A stretch of 57,341 bases of DNA from Nitrospira sp. (GTDB taxonomy: Bacteria > Nitrospirota > Nitrospiria > Nitrospirales > Nitrospiraceae). How positions within the stretch are numbered: position 1 is the stretch's first letter; every line of letters begins with the position of its first letter. The position numbers and the translations under genes were made by a program. Location: NCBI GenBank assembly GCA_024330965.1, contig JANDJL010000019.1, positions 1 through 57,341 on the forward strand, given 5' to 3'. The notes beneath the pieces are model-generated. The model was not told where the DNA came from. It did not search any database and was given only the letters and a program-made list of their open reading frames with translations. Below, in pieces: positions 46,730 through 55,418 of this stretch.

Positions 46730-48097
46730 ATGATGATGGAACAGCAGCCGCGGCGAAGGTCTTGGGTGGTGTGGCCGATGATCGCCATCGCGCTTCTCGG
46801 TGGGGTCCTGATTGGCAAAGGGTGGGAGCGGACCGGCTATGCCGGTGAAACCTACGAGGAGCTCAAGACGTTTTCGGAAGTGCTGAATCAAATTCAGCGA
46901 CATTATGTCGAAGAGACGAAGCCGAAAGAATTGATTCAAGGTGCCATTCGCGGCATGCTCGCGACGCTCGACCCGCATTCCGCCTATATGACTCCCGAAA
47001 TGTACAAGGAGATGCAGGTTGAGACTAAGGGAGAGTTTGGAGGGGTGGGGATCCAAATCGGGGTCAAAGACAATCGTTTGGCCGTGATTGCGCCCATTGA
47101 AGGAACTCCGGCGCATCGGGCGGGGATCAAGGCTGGTGATTTCATTGTCAAGGTCAATGATGAGACGACGAAAGATCTTTCCCTGATGGACGCAGTCCAA
47201 AAGATGCGGGGACCGAAGGGGAGCAAGGTGAGTTTGACGGTCCAGCGTGAGGGCATGCCCGAGCCCCTTGTGTTTACGTTGGTCCGGGAAACGATCAAGA
47301 TCGAAAGCGTCAAGTCGAAGATTATTGAAAACAATTTGGGCTATGTGCGGTTGACGCAGTTTCAAGAGTCGACGGGTAAAGACTTGGCTAGAGCTATCAA
47401 ACAATTCAAAGAACAGAAGGTCCAAGGCGTCATCATCGATTTGCGGAACAACCCCGGCGGGCTGTTAACCGCCGCGGTCGATGTCTCCGAGCAGTTTCTG
47501 CCGAGCGGGAAGCTGATCGTCTATACCAAGAGTCGAGACGGGAAGAAAGACGAGTGGTTTGCCAAGGCCAAAGATCATCTAGACAATCTTCCCCTGATCG
47601 TGTTGGTCAACGAGGGATCGGCCAGCGCCTCGGAGATCGTGGCCGGTGCCCTTCAAGATTGGGGGCGGGCGGTCATCGTCGGAACCACCTCGTTCGGCAA
47701 GGGATCGGTCCAGACCATTCTGGCGCTCGGCGACGGGTCTGGGCTGCGTCTGACGACGGCCAAGTATTACACGCCGAAGGGGCGGACCATTCAATCGACG
47801 GGGATCACGCCAGATATCGTGGTGAAGGCGCCGCAGCCCGCTGTCGCCAAGGTGACCGAAAATCAAGCGGGTGAGAAAGATCATGAAGGGAAGAGCGGAA
47901 AGGCTCCGGTTGGTAAGGATCAGGCATCTCCGGCGGGGAAGTCTTCGGATGAAGCCGGGGCCAAAACCGGGACGCCTCATCCGGTTGCACCGGCGGAGGC
48001 GGGGACCGATCTTTCACTAGAGGAAGACGTTCAATTGCAAAAGGCTGTGGAGCTACTTAAAACCTGGAAGGTATTCAAGGAGCTCAAGCCATCTTAA
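46730..48097 (+). CDS. C-terminal processing peptidase, S41 family
   Basis: A 455-residue serine protease with one N-terminal membrane anchor (VVWPMIAIALLGGVLIG), a PDZ domain (about 103-185, GGVGIQIGVKDNRLAVIAPI) and a tail-specific protease domain: LRNNPGGLL, the catalytic Ser298 in NEGSASASEIV and Lys325 in TSFGKGSVQ (numbering from the GTG at 46727). The C-terminus has a Lys/Ala/Pro-rich linker (about 370-430) and a short last helix. Three ATGs in a row make the exact start uncertain. Confidence 0.92.
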   Translation: MMMEQQPRRRSWVVWPMIAIALLGGVLIGKGWERTGYAGETYEELKTFSEVLNQIQRHYVEETKPKELIQGAIRGMLATLDPHSAYMTPEMYKEMQVETKGEFGGVGIQIGVKDNRLAVIAPIEGTPAHRAGIKAGDFIVKVNDETTKDLSLMDAVQKMRGPKGSKVSLTVQREGMPEPLVFTLVRETIKIESVKSKIIENNLGYVRLTQFQESTGKDLARAIKQFKEQKVQGVIIDLRNNPGGLLTAAVDVSEQFLPSGKLIVYTKSRDGKKDEWFAKAKDHLDNLPLIVLVNEGSASASEIVAGALQDWGRAVIVGTTSFGKGSVQTILALGDGSGLRLTTAKYYTPKGRTIQSTGITPDIVVKAPQPAVAKVTENQAGEKDHEGKSGKAPVGKDQASPAGKSSDEAGAKTGTPHPVAPAEAGTDLSLEEDVQLQKAVELLKTWKVFKELKPS

Positions 48098-48400
48098 TCT
48101 GTTCCGATTCCGTCAGAATCTTCGCGTGGAGAAATTCGTTCGTGCGGTCGATCCTTCCGACCCGATATGTTCTTTTGGTGTCTCCGCTCGAACCGTTGAT
48201 GATAAACATGCGTGTGTAATTCTGATTTTCCCAAAGGTTCTCTTGCAGGAAGTCGGGCAGGTATCCTGAATCCTGTATTTTCCTTTTTCAATTTTTCACC
48301 AACCGATACAATGGGATCGTCAACGGCTTGATTATGCCGACAGACGCTCTTCTCCGGTGAAGACCGGATTTCTTCCCAACACGGGACCTCGGCGGCTATC
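48098..48400. other. Intergenic region after the S41 peptidase gene
   Basis: A 303-base gap without a protein-like frame. Short repeats such as atcctgaatcctgta occur, but I find no convincing terminator or promoter. Confidence 0.4.
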
Positions 48401-49390
48401 ATGGCGACTCTTATTTCTGTGGCGTCAGGGAAAGGCGGTGTGGGAAAAAGTGTCGTCTCGACCAACCTGGCGCTGGCGCTTGCAAAGACGGGTCGACAGG
48501 TTCTGCTGGCGGATCTCGACGTGGGAGGAGCTGATGCCCACATCTTGCTTGGAGAACTGAAACCGCCGGTCACCCTCACGGATTTTTTGAACAAACGGGT
48601 TCACCACTTGGGCGACGTGGCCATTCCGGTCACATTTCATCAGAACCTCCGCCTCATTGCTGGAACGGGTGACACCTTGGCGACGGCCAACATGGCCTAT
48701 GCCCGAAAGAAACGATTGATGACTCAATTTCAAGGCCTCAATGCAGACGTGGTCGTCATCGACGTCGGAGCCGGCACCAACTATCATTCGCTAGATTTCT
48801 TTTTGATGGCTGATGTTCATCTCACGGTCGCTACACCGGAGCCGACATCGGTGCTGGATCTGTATCGATTCATCAAATTGGCGGCGATCCGACGAGTGCT
48901 GGCCTGTTTTCTTGCTCGCAGTCCCCTGTCCGAGGCTCTGTCCAACCGCGATTTTTCCAGCGTGGAGGAAGTCATGGACGTCGCGGGAGCGACCGACCCC
49001 GAGGGACGAAACATGGCGGCCGCAGCCTTGCGAGCGTTTCGACCGGGGGTGATCGTCAATCGTGCATCCGGTCGCTCCCGCGTCAATGTGCTGTATCTTC
49101 GCAAGGTCCTTCAAGACTACGTCGGCGGCGACATCGTGTTTCTTGGAGAGATTCCCGAGGATCCTGCCGTGGGGCAGGCGGTTCAAAAATTCATACCCCT
49201 CATCGAAGCGGCTCCCGAGTCTCCCGCTGCCAAGGGGTTGTTGGCTGTCTCTTCCGTCCTTGAGCGACTGCTGGCCGAAGGTCCCGCTGTTGTTTCCCCT
49301 CCCCGCGATGTCGAATCGCCCTCTTGTCAGCAGCCGACGTCACGTTCTACGGAGGCGATTTTCTGCGAGACCGTCCGCTCAAGCCCATAG
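48401..49390 (+). CDS. MinD/FlhG-like P-loop ATPase
   Basis: A 329-residue protein with the deviant Walker A SGKGGVGKS (Lys11 and Lys16), LLADLDVGGADAHILLG and VVVIDVGAGTNY, typical of the MinD/ParA group that cycles on membranes by ATP-driven dimerisation. The N-terminus is the signature itself. C-terminal residues from about 295 are Pro/Ser rich. FlhG-type proteins control flagellar number, but no flagellar genes are adjacent, so a placement or transport role is only inferred. Confidence 0.85.
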   Translation: MATLISVASGKGGVGKSVVSTNLALALAKTGRQVLLADLDVGGADAHILLGELKPPVTLTDFLNKRVHHLGDVAIPVTFHQNLRLIAGTGDTLATANMAYARKKRLMTQFQGLNADVVVIDVGAGTNYHSLDFFLMADVHLTVATPEPTSVLDLYRFIKLAAIRRVLACFLARSPLSEALSNRDFSSVEEVMDVAGATDPEGRNMAAAALRAFRPGVIVNRASGRSRVNVLYLRKVLQDYVGGDIVFLGEIPEDPAVGQAVQKFIPLIEAAPESPAAKGLLAVSSVLERLLAEGPAVVSPPRDVESPSCQQPTSRSTEAIFCETVRSSP

Positions 49391-49524
49391 ACATCTCTTC
49401 ACCGTTGTAAGTGACGACGCCAACGATGGTCGGGAGACGTTCGTTCGAGAGACACTTGGGGAGGGTGAAAGGAGGGTGAAAGAATGCCCTGTCGCGTAGA
49501 ACCAGTGAATCGTTGTGAGTCGGT

Positions 49525-50004
49525 TTAATCGGTAGGGTGGTCTATTTGTGCCATACGCCGCTGAACGGCGTCGAGCAATTCCTGCTCGGATCCTGAAAAT
49601 CCCGGCACCGTGCGAAGTAGATGGGAGCGGATCAGTTGCTCTAAGTCCGGAAGAGTTCGAATCCCAAGACGAAAGTACAGGTATGTCACAAGAGAATCTG
49701 AAATTCCGGGCAGAGAGGCCCAGGCTTTGACCTCCGGCGGCAAGGGGGTTTTAAGCTCTTCATAGGCGCGGATCGTTCCGCTCTCAAGAAATTCCACGAT
49801 TTTCTTAGCCAGGTCCTTGCCGATCCCCGGGATGTCTTCTAACTGACGACGTTTTGCAACGGCGGCGACATCTTCTTCGAGAGCCAGCAAGGCCTCTGCG
49901 GCCCGTTGATAGGCCCGGACCCGGTAGGGGTTCGCTCGTTGAGCCGAGAGCAGTTGGGCCATTGATCGAAAAAGAATCGCCAGTTGCCGGTTGTTCTCGT
50001 ACAT
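49525..50004 (-). CDS. Helix-hairpin-helix protein, DNA polymerase X N-terminal-like
   Basis: A 159-residue protein resembling the 8-kDa domain plus the HhH region of family X polymerases: ILFRSMAQLLSAQRANPYRV, RAYQRAAEALLALE, the hairpin DIPGIGKDLAKKIVEFLESG, then a second hairpin-like part ASLPGISDSLVTYLYFRLG. No polymerase catalytic domain follows. Such free-standing proteins may bind DNA ends. The start is the ATG at 50004; the longer frame upstream looks noncoding. Confidence 0.7.
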   Translation of the reverse strand: MYENNRQLAILFRSMAQLLSAQRANPYRVRAYQRAAEALLALEEDVAAVAKRRQLEDIPGIGKDLAKKIVEFLESGTIRAYEELKTPLPPEVKAWASLPGISDSLVTYLYFRLGIRTLPDLEQLIRSHLLRTVPGFSGSEQELLDAVQRRMAQIDHPTD

Positions 50005-50126
50005 GGTTATGACCCGACAGCCCGACAGATTGAGCGGATTGATAGGTCTATTGTGCGTTGTTCCGGGTCGTTTGAGCAAGCTGCCTTGATTGACAAGGCG
50101 AATTCTTGTCCCCTAGGATGACCGTC

Positions 50127-50432
50127 ATGGGTGAAGCAATCAGAATCCAGGTAAACGGTGAGACCAGGGACTGGTGCGGCGGCGTGACGGTGGCCGATTT
50201 ATTGCGAGAGCTGGAAATCGCGACCGATCGCGTGGCGGTGGAGGTCAACCTTGAAATTTTGGATCGCGCACAGTTTGCGGAACATCGGCTTCGTGATGGC
50301 GATCGCGTGGAGATTTTAAGTTTTATCGGTGGAGGCGCGTCGGGCATTGGTCACGGGGGCGTCGATGGTCGCCTTGCCTGTACGAATCGAAGGAATTGCC
50401 AATCACGCGCGGCTTCTTCCGCCATTTTTTGA
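50127..50432 (+). CDS. thiS: Sulfur carrier ThiS with an unusual C-terminal extension
   Basis: A ThiS-fold protein: [20 protein letters not shown] at the N-terminus and [14 protein letters not shown] at 57-70, ending where ThiS normally ends with Gly-Gly. Here there is no stop: the frame runs on for 31 residues ([20 protein letters not shown] and on) to a TGA at 50432, 10 bases before thiG. Active ThiS needs a free Gly-Gly C-terminus for thiocarboxylation, so the tail must be removed, or a frameshift hides the true end. ATG has agga 8 bases away. Confidence 0.85.
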   Translation: MGEAIRIQVNGETRDWCGGVTVADLLRELEIATDRVAVEVNLEILDRAQFAEHRLRDGDRVEILSFIGGGASGIGHGGVDGRLACTNRRNCQSRAASSAIF

Positions 50433-50442
50433 AGAGGGGGTT

Positions 50443-51216
50443 ATGACGGACGATCGGTTTGTGATCGCGGGACGTGAGTTCAAGTCACGGCTGTGGGTGG
50501 GAACGGGCAAGTACAAAAGTTTCGCCGAAACCCAAAAAGCCATCGAGGCCTCAGGGGCCGACGTCGTCACGGTGGCGGTCCGTCGCGTCAATATCACCGA
50601 TCGATCGAAAGAAAACCTGCTTGACTATATTGATCCCAAGAAATATACGATTCTCCCCAATACGGCCGGTTGCTACACGGTGGAAGATGCGGTGCGATAT
50701 TCCCGTCTTGCACGAGCCGCCGGCGTCTCCGATTTGGTGAAACTCGAGGTGATCGGGGACGAAAAAACGTTGTTTCCCGATACGGCCGGCTTGATCGAAG
50801 CGGCCAAAATTCTCATTAAAGAGGGATTCATCGTGTTGCCCTATACGAACGATGACCCTGTCGTCGCGAAAAAACTGGTCGATATCGGATGTCCGGCGGT
50901 GATGCCGCTGGCCGCGCCGATCGGATCAGGACTTGGCATCAGAAATCCATACAACCTGAAGATCCTGATGGAAAGCGTCACCGTTCCGGTCATCGTCGAT
51001 GCTGGCGTGGGGACGGCGTCCGATGCGGCGTTGGCTATGGAGTACGGGGCCGACGCGGTCTTGATGAATACGGCCATCGCCGGTGCGCGAGACCCCATTG
51101 CCATGGCGGAAGCGATGAAGTACGCGGTCTGGGCCGGCCGGCTAGCGTATAAGGCCGGCCGAATTCCCAAGAAACTCTATGCGACGGCGAGTAGTCCGAT
51201 AGAGGGAATGCTCTAA
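50443..51216 (+). CDS. thiG: Thiazole synthase ThiG
   Basis: A 257-residue TIM-barrel enzyme that builds the thiazole phosphate moiety of thiamine from deoxyxylulose 5-phosphate, dehydroglycine and ThiS thiocarboxylate. Signature segments: [22 protein letters not shown] with the Schiff-base lysine, [27 protein letters not shown] and [20 protein letters not shown]. The ATG follows gaagaggggg. Confidence 0.97.
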   Translation: MTDDRFVIAGREFKSRLWVGTGKYKSFAETQKAIEASGADVVTVAVRRVNITDRSKENLLDYIDPKKYTILPNTAGCYTVEDAVRYSRLARAAGVSDLVKLEVIGDEKTLFPDTAGLIEAAKILIKEGFIVLPYTNDDPVVAKKLVDIGCPAVMPLAAPIGSGLGIRNPYNLKILMESVTVPVIVDAGVGTASDAALAMEYGADAVLMNTAIAGARDPIAMAEAMKYAVWAGRLAYKAGRIPKKLYATASSPIEGML

Positions 51217-51335
51217 GCCGTTCCGCGTTGTAAGTGCGGACAAGTGCGGAATTGACAGTTCTTCGGAAGTTTTTCTGGTGCGAGGATTTGCGAGGCGGTG
51301 CTTGTGTGTGACGCGCAGCCCCTCTTGATCACCGT

Positions 51336-52007
51336 ATGCGATCCGTTGATTTCCGCCTGCTGTTGGTCACGGATCGAACTCAAACGCGCGGTCGATCTCT
51401 TCCGTTGCTTCTCAGACAGGCCGTAGATGCCGGGTTGCCTGCGATTCAGCTTCGCGAACGAGATCTGCCGACGCGAGAACTGCTTCGATTGGGATGCGAG
51501 ATCGCGTCGTTTACGAGGCAGGGGGGCGTATCATTGATCGTCAACGATCGGGTTGATCTGATGTTGGCGATGGATCTCGACGGCGTCCATCTGCGTACCA
51601 ACAGCCTCCCGATCTCGGCCGTTCGTCGACTGGTCGGCGCCGATCGCTTGATAGGGATTTCGACACATTCTCTTGCAGAAGTGCAAGCCGCCAATCTGGA
51701 GAGGGCGGACTATGTCGTGTTCGGGCCGGTCTTCGATACGCCATCGAAGCGGCAGTTCGGATCTCCTGTCGGACTGGACCAATTGGCCGAAGCCTGTCGC
51801 CTTTCAACGGTTCCGGTGTTCGCGATCGGAGGAATCACGTGCGCGTCGGTGCCGGCCGTTCGTCGAGCTGGCGCGCACGGCGTCGCCGTTATCGGAGCGA
51901 TTCTCGGTCAAGACGACGTCGCCGCCGCGACGCACGATCTGTTGGCGTCACTGGCTGCGTCATCCGATTCCGATGTTTCCGATGTTCGCGCGAGACCGAG
52001 TGTGTAA
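51336..52007 (+). CDS. thiE: Thiamine-phosphate synthase ThiE
   Basis: A 223-residue TIM-barrel enzyme that joins the pyrimidine and thiazole halves of thiamine phosphate. Motifs: LPAIQLRERDLPTRELLRLG, VNDRVDLMLAMDLDGVHL, IGISTHSLAEV and YVVFGPVFDTPSK. It follows thiG by about 120 bases, with no TPP riboswitch in front of the operon that I can recognise. Confidence 0.94.
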   Translation: MRSVDFRLLLVTDRTQTRGRSLPLLLRQAVDAGLPAIQLRERDLPTRELLRLGCEIASFTRQGGVSLIVNDRVDLMLAMDLDGVHLRTNSLPISAVRRLVGADRLIGISTHSLAEVQAANLERADYVVFGPVFDTPSKRQFGSPVGLDQLAEACRLSTVPVFAIGGITCASVPAVRRAGAHGVAVIGAILGQDDVAAATHDLLASLAASSDSDVSDVRARPSV

Positions 52008-52038
52008 GCGCCGCTCCAGTTGACCACCCTGGGGTCGG

Positions 52039-53880
52039 GTGTTAGAATCCGAAAAAGGAGCATACGGACTCGCTTTCGACCGATGTCGGGGCGAGAGTCG
52101 AGCGCCGCACATGGGAGAAAGCAAAAATCAACAGACCAGGCTCCGGTCCCTCCGCGATTCCGTCAAGAAAATCACGAAGCGGCTATCAGAGAGGAATGCG
52201 GGCATGATTCACAAAAACGACGAGCACGCAGGAGAAACCGAGAGACTTCGCGAGCAAATTCAGTCGATGGAGGAAGAAATCCGTCGATTATATCAATCGC
52301 GCTACCAGCTCGAGCAGGTAAACAAGCAGAATGAGAGGCTGGTCGCGGCGCTTCAAGAAGCGAAGACGCAGATCGAGACGCTGCGTGCCGAAGTCGATAA
52401 GCTGACGGCGCCTCCTTCGTCGTACGCTATTTTCTCGAGCCTCAATGAAGACGGAACGGGAAATGTGTTTGTGTCTGGCAGAAAAATGAAAGTCAGCATT
52501 CATCCTTCCATCAGCGGTTCTCAATTGAGGAAAGGACAGGAGGTCGTGCTGAACGAAGCGCTCAATGTCATCGAGGCGAAGAGCTTCGACAGACAGGGGG
52601 AAGTGGTGCGGCTCAAAGACGTGTTGGAAGGAGGGCGTGCGCTTGTGACGTTGCATTTCGATGAAGAGAAAGTCGTCGAGTTGGGAGACCCGTTGCTGGC
52701 CGATCGATTGAGCGTCGGCGACCATCTCTTGTACGATCCTCGTTCCGGATACGTGATCGAAAAATTACCGAAATCGGAAGCGGAAGAACTGGTGCTGGAA
52801 GAAGTTCCCGACGTCGATTACTCGCGGATCGGTGGGCTTCAAAAAGAACTGGAGCAAGTGCGTGACGCGGTCGAATTGCCGTTTCTTTATCCGGACCTGT
52901 TCGCCGATTACAAGCTGAGCGCTCCGAAAGGCGTCTTGTTGTATGGTCCACCTGGTTGCGGCAAAACGCTCATTGCCAAGGCCGTCGCAAATTCGATCGC
53001 CAAAAAAATGGGTCATCGAACGGGCAAGGAGATCCGCAGCTATTTTCTCCATGTCAAAGGCCCGGAATTGCTCAACAAGTACGTCGGTGAGTCCGAACGG
53101 CAAGTGCGGGAGGTCTTCAAAAAAGCAAAGGAACGCGCGGAAGACGGTCATCCGGTGATCGTCTTTTTCGATGAAATGGACGCGTTGTTCAGGACAAGAG
53201 GGAGCGGTATCTCATCCGACATCGAATCGACGATCGTCCCCCAATTTTTGTCGGAGATCGATGGAGTGGAACGCCTGCGTAACGTGATCGTCATCGGAGC
53301 CAGCAACCGGCAGGATCTGATTGACCCTGCGGTGCTGCGGGCAGGACGGCTGGACGTCAAAGTCAAGGTCGGACGTCCGGACGCCGAAGCGGCGCGGGAT
53401 ATTTTTTCAAAGTATCTGTCGCCGGATCTGCCGTTCGATCAGGGCGAGTTGAATCGGTACGGGGGCGACCGCCAGGCGTTCGTGGAATGGCTGACCGAGC
53501 GGACCGTCGAGACCATGTATGCCGCTAGTGAGGAGAACAAGTTTATCGAGGTGACGTATGCCAACGGCGAAAAAGAAGTGCTGTATTTCAAGGATTTCGC
53601 CAGCGGAGCCTTGATTGAGGGCATCGTGTCGCGCGCCAAGAAGTTCGCCGTCAAGCGGGCCATTGCGAATGAGGGGCATGGTCTGCGGTTGGAAGACATG
53701 TTGCGCGCCATCCGTGAGGAGTTTAAAGAGCACGAAGATCTTCCCAATACGACCAATCCGGATGATTGGGCAAAAATCGCCGGGAAGAAGGGTGAGAAGA
53801 TCGTTCACATCCGAACGATCAGCGGCGGACCCGGCGAGTCTCGCCAGATCGAAACCGTGACCACCGGTCATTACCTCTGA
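52039..53880 (+). CDS. arc: Proteasome-associated AAA ATPase ARC/Mpa
   Basis: Up to 613 residues; forms the hexameric unfoldase that recognises Pup with its N-terminal coiled coil (about 64-122, EEIRRLYQSRYQLEQV). Two OB-type interdomain barrels follow (about 125-245), then the AAA domain: Walker A GPPGCGKT (303-310), pore loop KYVGES (347-352), Walker B IVFFDEMD (374-381) and the arginine-finger region LRAGRLD. It ends TTGHYL, whose Tyr-Leu end resembles the QYL tail by which Mpa docks on the 20S core. Start is uncertain: GTG 52039, ATG 52111 or ATG 52204; the last has gagg 9 bases away and would remove 55 residues. Confidence 0.93.
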   Translation: MLESEKGAYGLAFDRCRGESRAPHMGESKNQQTRLRSLRDSVKKITKRLSERNAGMIHKNDEHAGETERLREQIQSMEEEIRRLYQSRYQLEQVNKQNERLVAALQEAKTQIETLRAEVDKLTAPPSSYAIFSSLNEDGTGNVFVSGRKMKVSIHPSISGSQLRKGQEVVLNEALNVIEAKSFDRQGEVVRLKDVLEGGRALVTLHFDEEKVVELGDPLLADRLSVGDHLLYDPRSGYVIEKLPKSEAEELVLEEVPDVDYSRIGGLQKELEQVRDAVELPFLYPDLFADYKLSAPKGVLLYGPPGCGKTLIAKAVANSIAKKMGHRTGKEIRSYFLHVKGPELLNKYVGESERQVREVFKKAKERAEDGHPVIVFFDEMDALFRTRGSGISSDIESTIVPQFLSEIDGVERLRNVIVIGASNRQDLIDPAVLRAGRLDVKVKVGRPDAEAARDIFSKYLSPDLPFDQGELNRYGGDRQAFVEWLTERTVETMYAASEENKFIEVTYANGEKEVLYFKDFASGALIEGIVSRAKKFAVKRAIANEGHGLRLEDMLRAIREEFKEHEDLPNTTNPDDWAKIAGKKGEKIVHIRTISGGPGESRQIETVTTGHYL

Positions 53881-53888
53881 TCGTTTCC

Positions 53889-55388
53889 ATGCAGAAAGAC
53901 ACCCCGACGAATCGTCCGCGCGTGCTTGGCACCGAAACTGAATTCGGCATCGCGGCGAAGGATTCGTCCGTTTCCGATCCCGTGTCGAGCTCCATCGCCG
54001 TGATCGGGCACTATAGAGGGGTTCCCGCCCCGGCCGCGATTTGGGATTACGAGCACGAAAATCCCCTGTTGGACGCGAGAGGGTTCGAAGTCGAAGGAGA
54101 GCGGGAACGGCCCAATCCGGACTACAACCGACAACTCAATAAGGTGCTGGCCAACGGTGGACGGCTGTACGTGGATGGCGCTCATCCGGAATACTCCACC
54201 CCGGAATGTTCACGGGCTCGCGAAGTCGTGGCGTTTGAACGGGCGGGAGAGCGGATTCTGGCCAAAAGTCTTCAGGAAATGGCGAGGGTGGCGGGACGAG
54301 ATCCGTACGTTCTGTACAAGAACAATTCGGACGGCAAGGGTAACAGCTACGGGTATCATGAGAATTATCTGGTTTCCAGGGCCGTGCCGTTCGAGACCAT
54401 CGTCCGAGTACTGGTTCCTTTCCTCGTGACGAGGCCGATCTTTGCCGGGGCCGGAAAGGTCGGGGCGGAGAATCAGACCAGTCCCGCCGAGTACCAGCTT
54501 TCTCAGCGTGCGGATTTTTTTGAATGCGTGGTCGATCTCAACACAATGGTCAAGCGGCCGATCATCAACACGCGCGACGAGCCACACGCCGACCACGCAA
54601 AGTATCGACGGTTTCACGTCATTGTCGGCGACGCCAATATGGCCGAAGTCTCCACCTTTCTCAAGGTCGGAACCTTGAAGATCGTGCTCGATCTTTTGGA
54701 GGCGGGAGCGACGCTGCCGGTCATTGAGTTGGACGAGCCGGTCCGAGCGTTCAGGCAAGTATCGCGTGATCTGGAGATGAAAGATACGATCAAGTTGGCC
54801 GGTGGCGGTCCAACGACGGCCGTGGCCGTGCAGCGCGCCTACCTCCAGGCCGCCAAGGACTTTTACACCACAGAGGGATGCGACGATGAAACGCGGGACA
54901 TTCTTGTGCGGTGGGAGGAGGTGCTCGACAAGCTCGAACGAGATCCGCGGCTGCTGGTGCGGGAATTGGACTGGGTGGCCAAGCGTCATCTCATTGAATC
55001 CTACATGGATCGGAAGCGGTGCGGCTGGGACGATCCTCGAACGAAATTGATGGATCTTCAGTACCACGACGTTCGTCCCGATCGTGGATTGTTTTATACC
55101 TTGGAGCGCGGCGGTCACGTTGACCGCATCGTCCACGATGAAGATATCCAACGGGCCGAATTGACGCCTCCGCCGAACACGAGAGCATACTTTCGGGGGC
55201 GCTGCGCGAGCAAGTTCGCCAGGTCGCTTTACGGCGCGAGCTGGACGTCCTTACTGTTTGACGTGGGGAACGCGACCATCAAGCGCGTGCCGCTGATGGA
55301 TCCGTATCGCGGTACCCAGGCACTGACCGGTGCGTTGTTGGACGTCGTGGATTCCGTCGATGCCTTGATCGAAAAGTTGAAGGCCTGA
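53889..55388 (+). CDS. dop: Pup deamidase/depupylase Dop
   Basis: A 499-residue carboxylate-amine ligase-like enzyme that hydrolyses Pup from tagged proteins. It has GTETEFGI at the N-terminus (metal-binding Glu), the Dop-specific insertion loop (about 26-80), the catalytic Asp96 in YVDGAHPEYSTPEC, KNNSDGKGNSYGYHENYL (nucleotide-binding part), NTRDEPHADHAKYRRFHVIV and ends near DVVDSVDALIEKLK. Starts 8 bases after arc. Its usual deamidation of Pup Gln is not needed for a Pup ending in Glu, so removal of Pup from substrates would be its main job here. Confidence 0.96.
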   Translation: MQKDTPTNRPRVLGTETEFGIAAKDSSVSDPVSSSIAVIGHYRGVPAPAAIWDYEHENPLLDARGFEVEGERERPNPDYNRQLNKVLANGGRLYVDGAHPEYSTPECSRAREVVAFERAGERILAKSLQEMARVAGRDPYVLYKNNSDGKGNSYGYHENYLVSRAVPFETIVRVLVPFLVTRPIFAGAGKVGAENQTSPAEYQLSQRADFFECVVDLNTMVKRPIINTRDEPHADHAKYRRFHVIVGDANMAEVSTFLKVGTLKIVLDLLEAGATLPVIELDEPVRAFRQVSRDLEMKDTIKLAGGGPTTAVAVQRAYLQAAKDFYTTEGCDDETRDILVRWEEVLDKLERDPRLLVRELDWVAKRHLIESYMDRKRCGWDDPRTKLMDLQYHDVRPDRGLFYTLERGGHVDRIVHDEDIQRAELTPPPNTRAYFRGRCASKFARSLYGASWTSLLFDVGNATIKRVPLMDPYRGTQALTGALLDVVDSVDALIEKLKA

Positions 55389-55418
55389 GCCCACGTCCTT
55401 TTGTTTCGATAGACGGCC

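Noticed and set aside
50005..50126. Possible TPP riboswitch before thiS
   Set aside because: No conserved thi-box core (CTGAGA, ACC...TGAACCTGATC) could be found in the 120 bases upstream.
55389..55418. Possible pup or UBact gene between dop and prcB
   Set aside because: Only 30 bases are available, and the N-terminal extension of PrcB matches a propeptide, not a tag.
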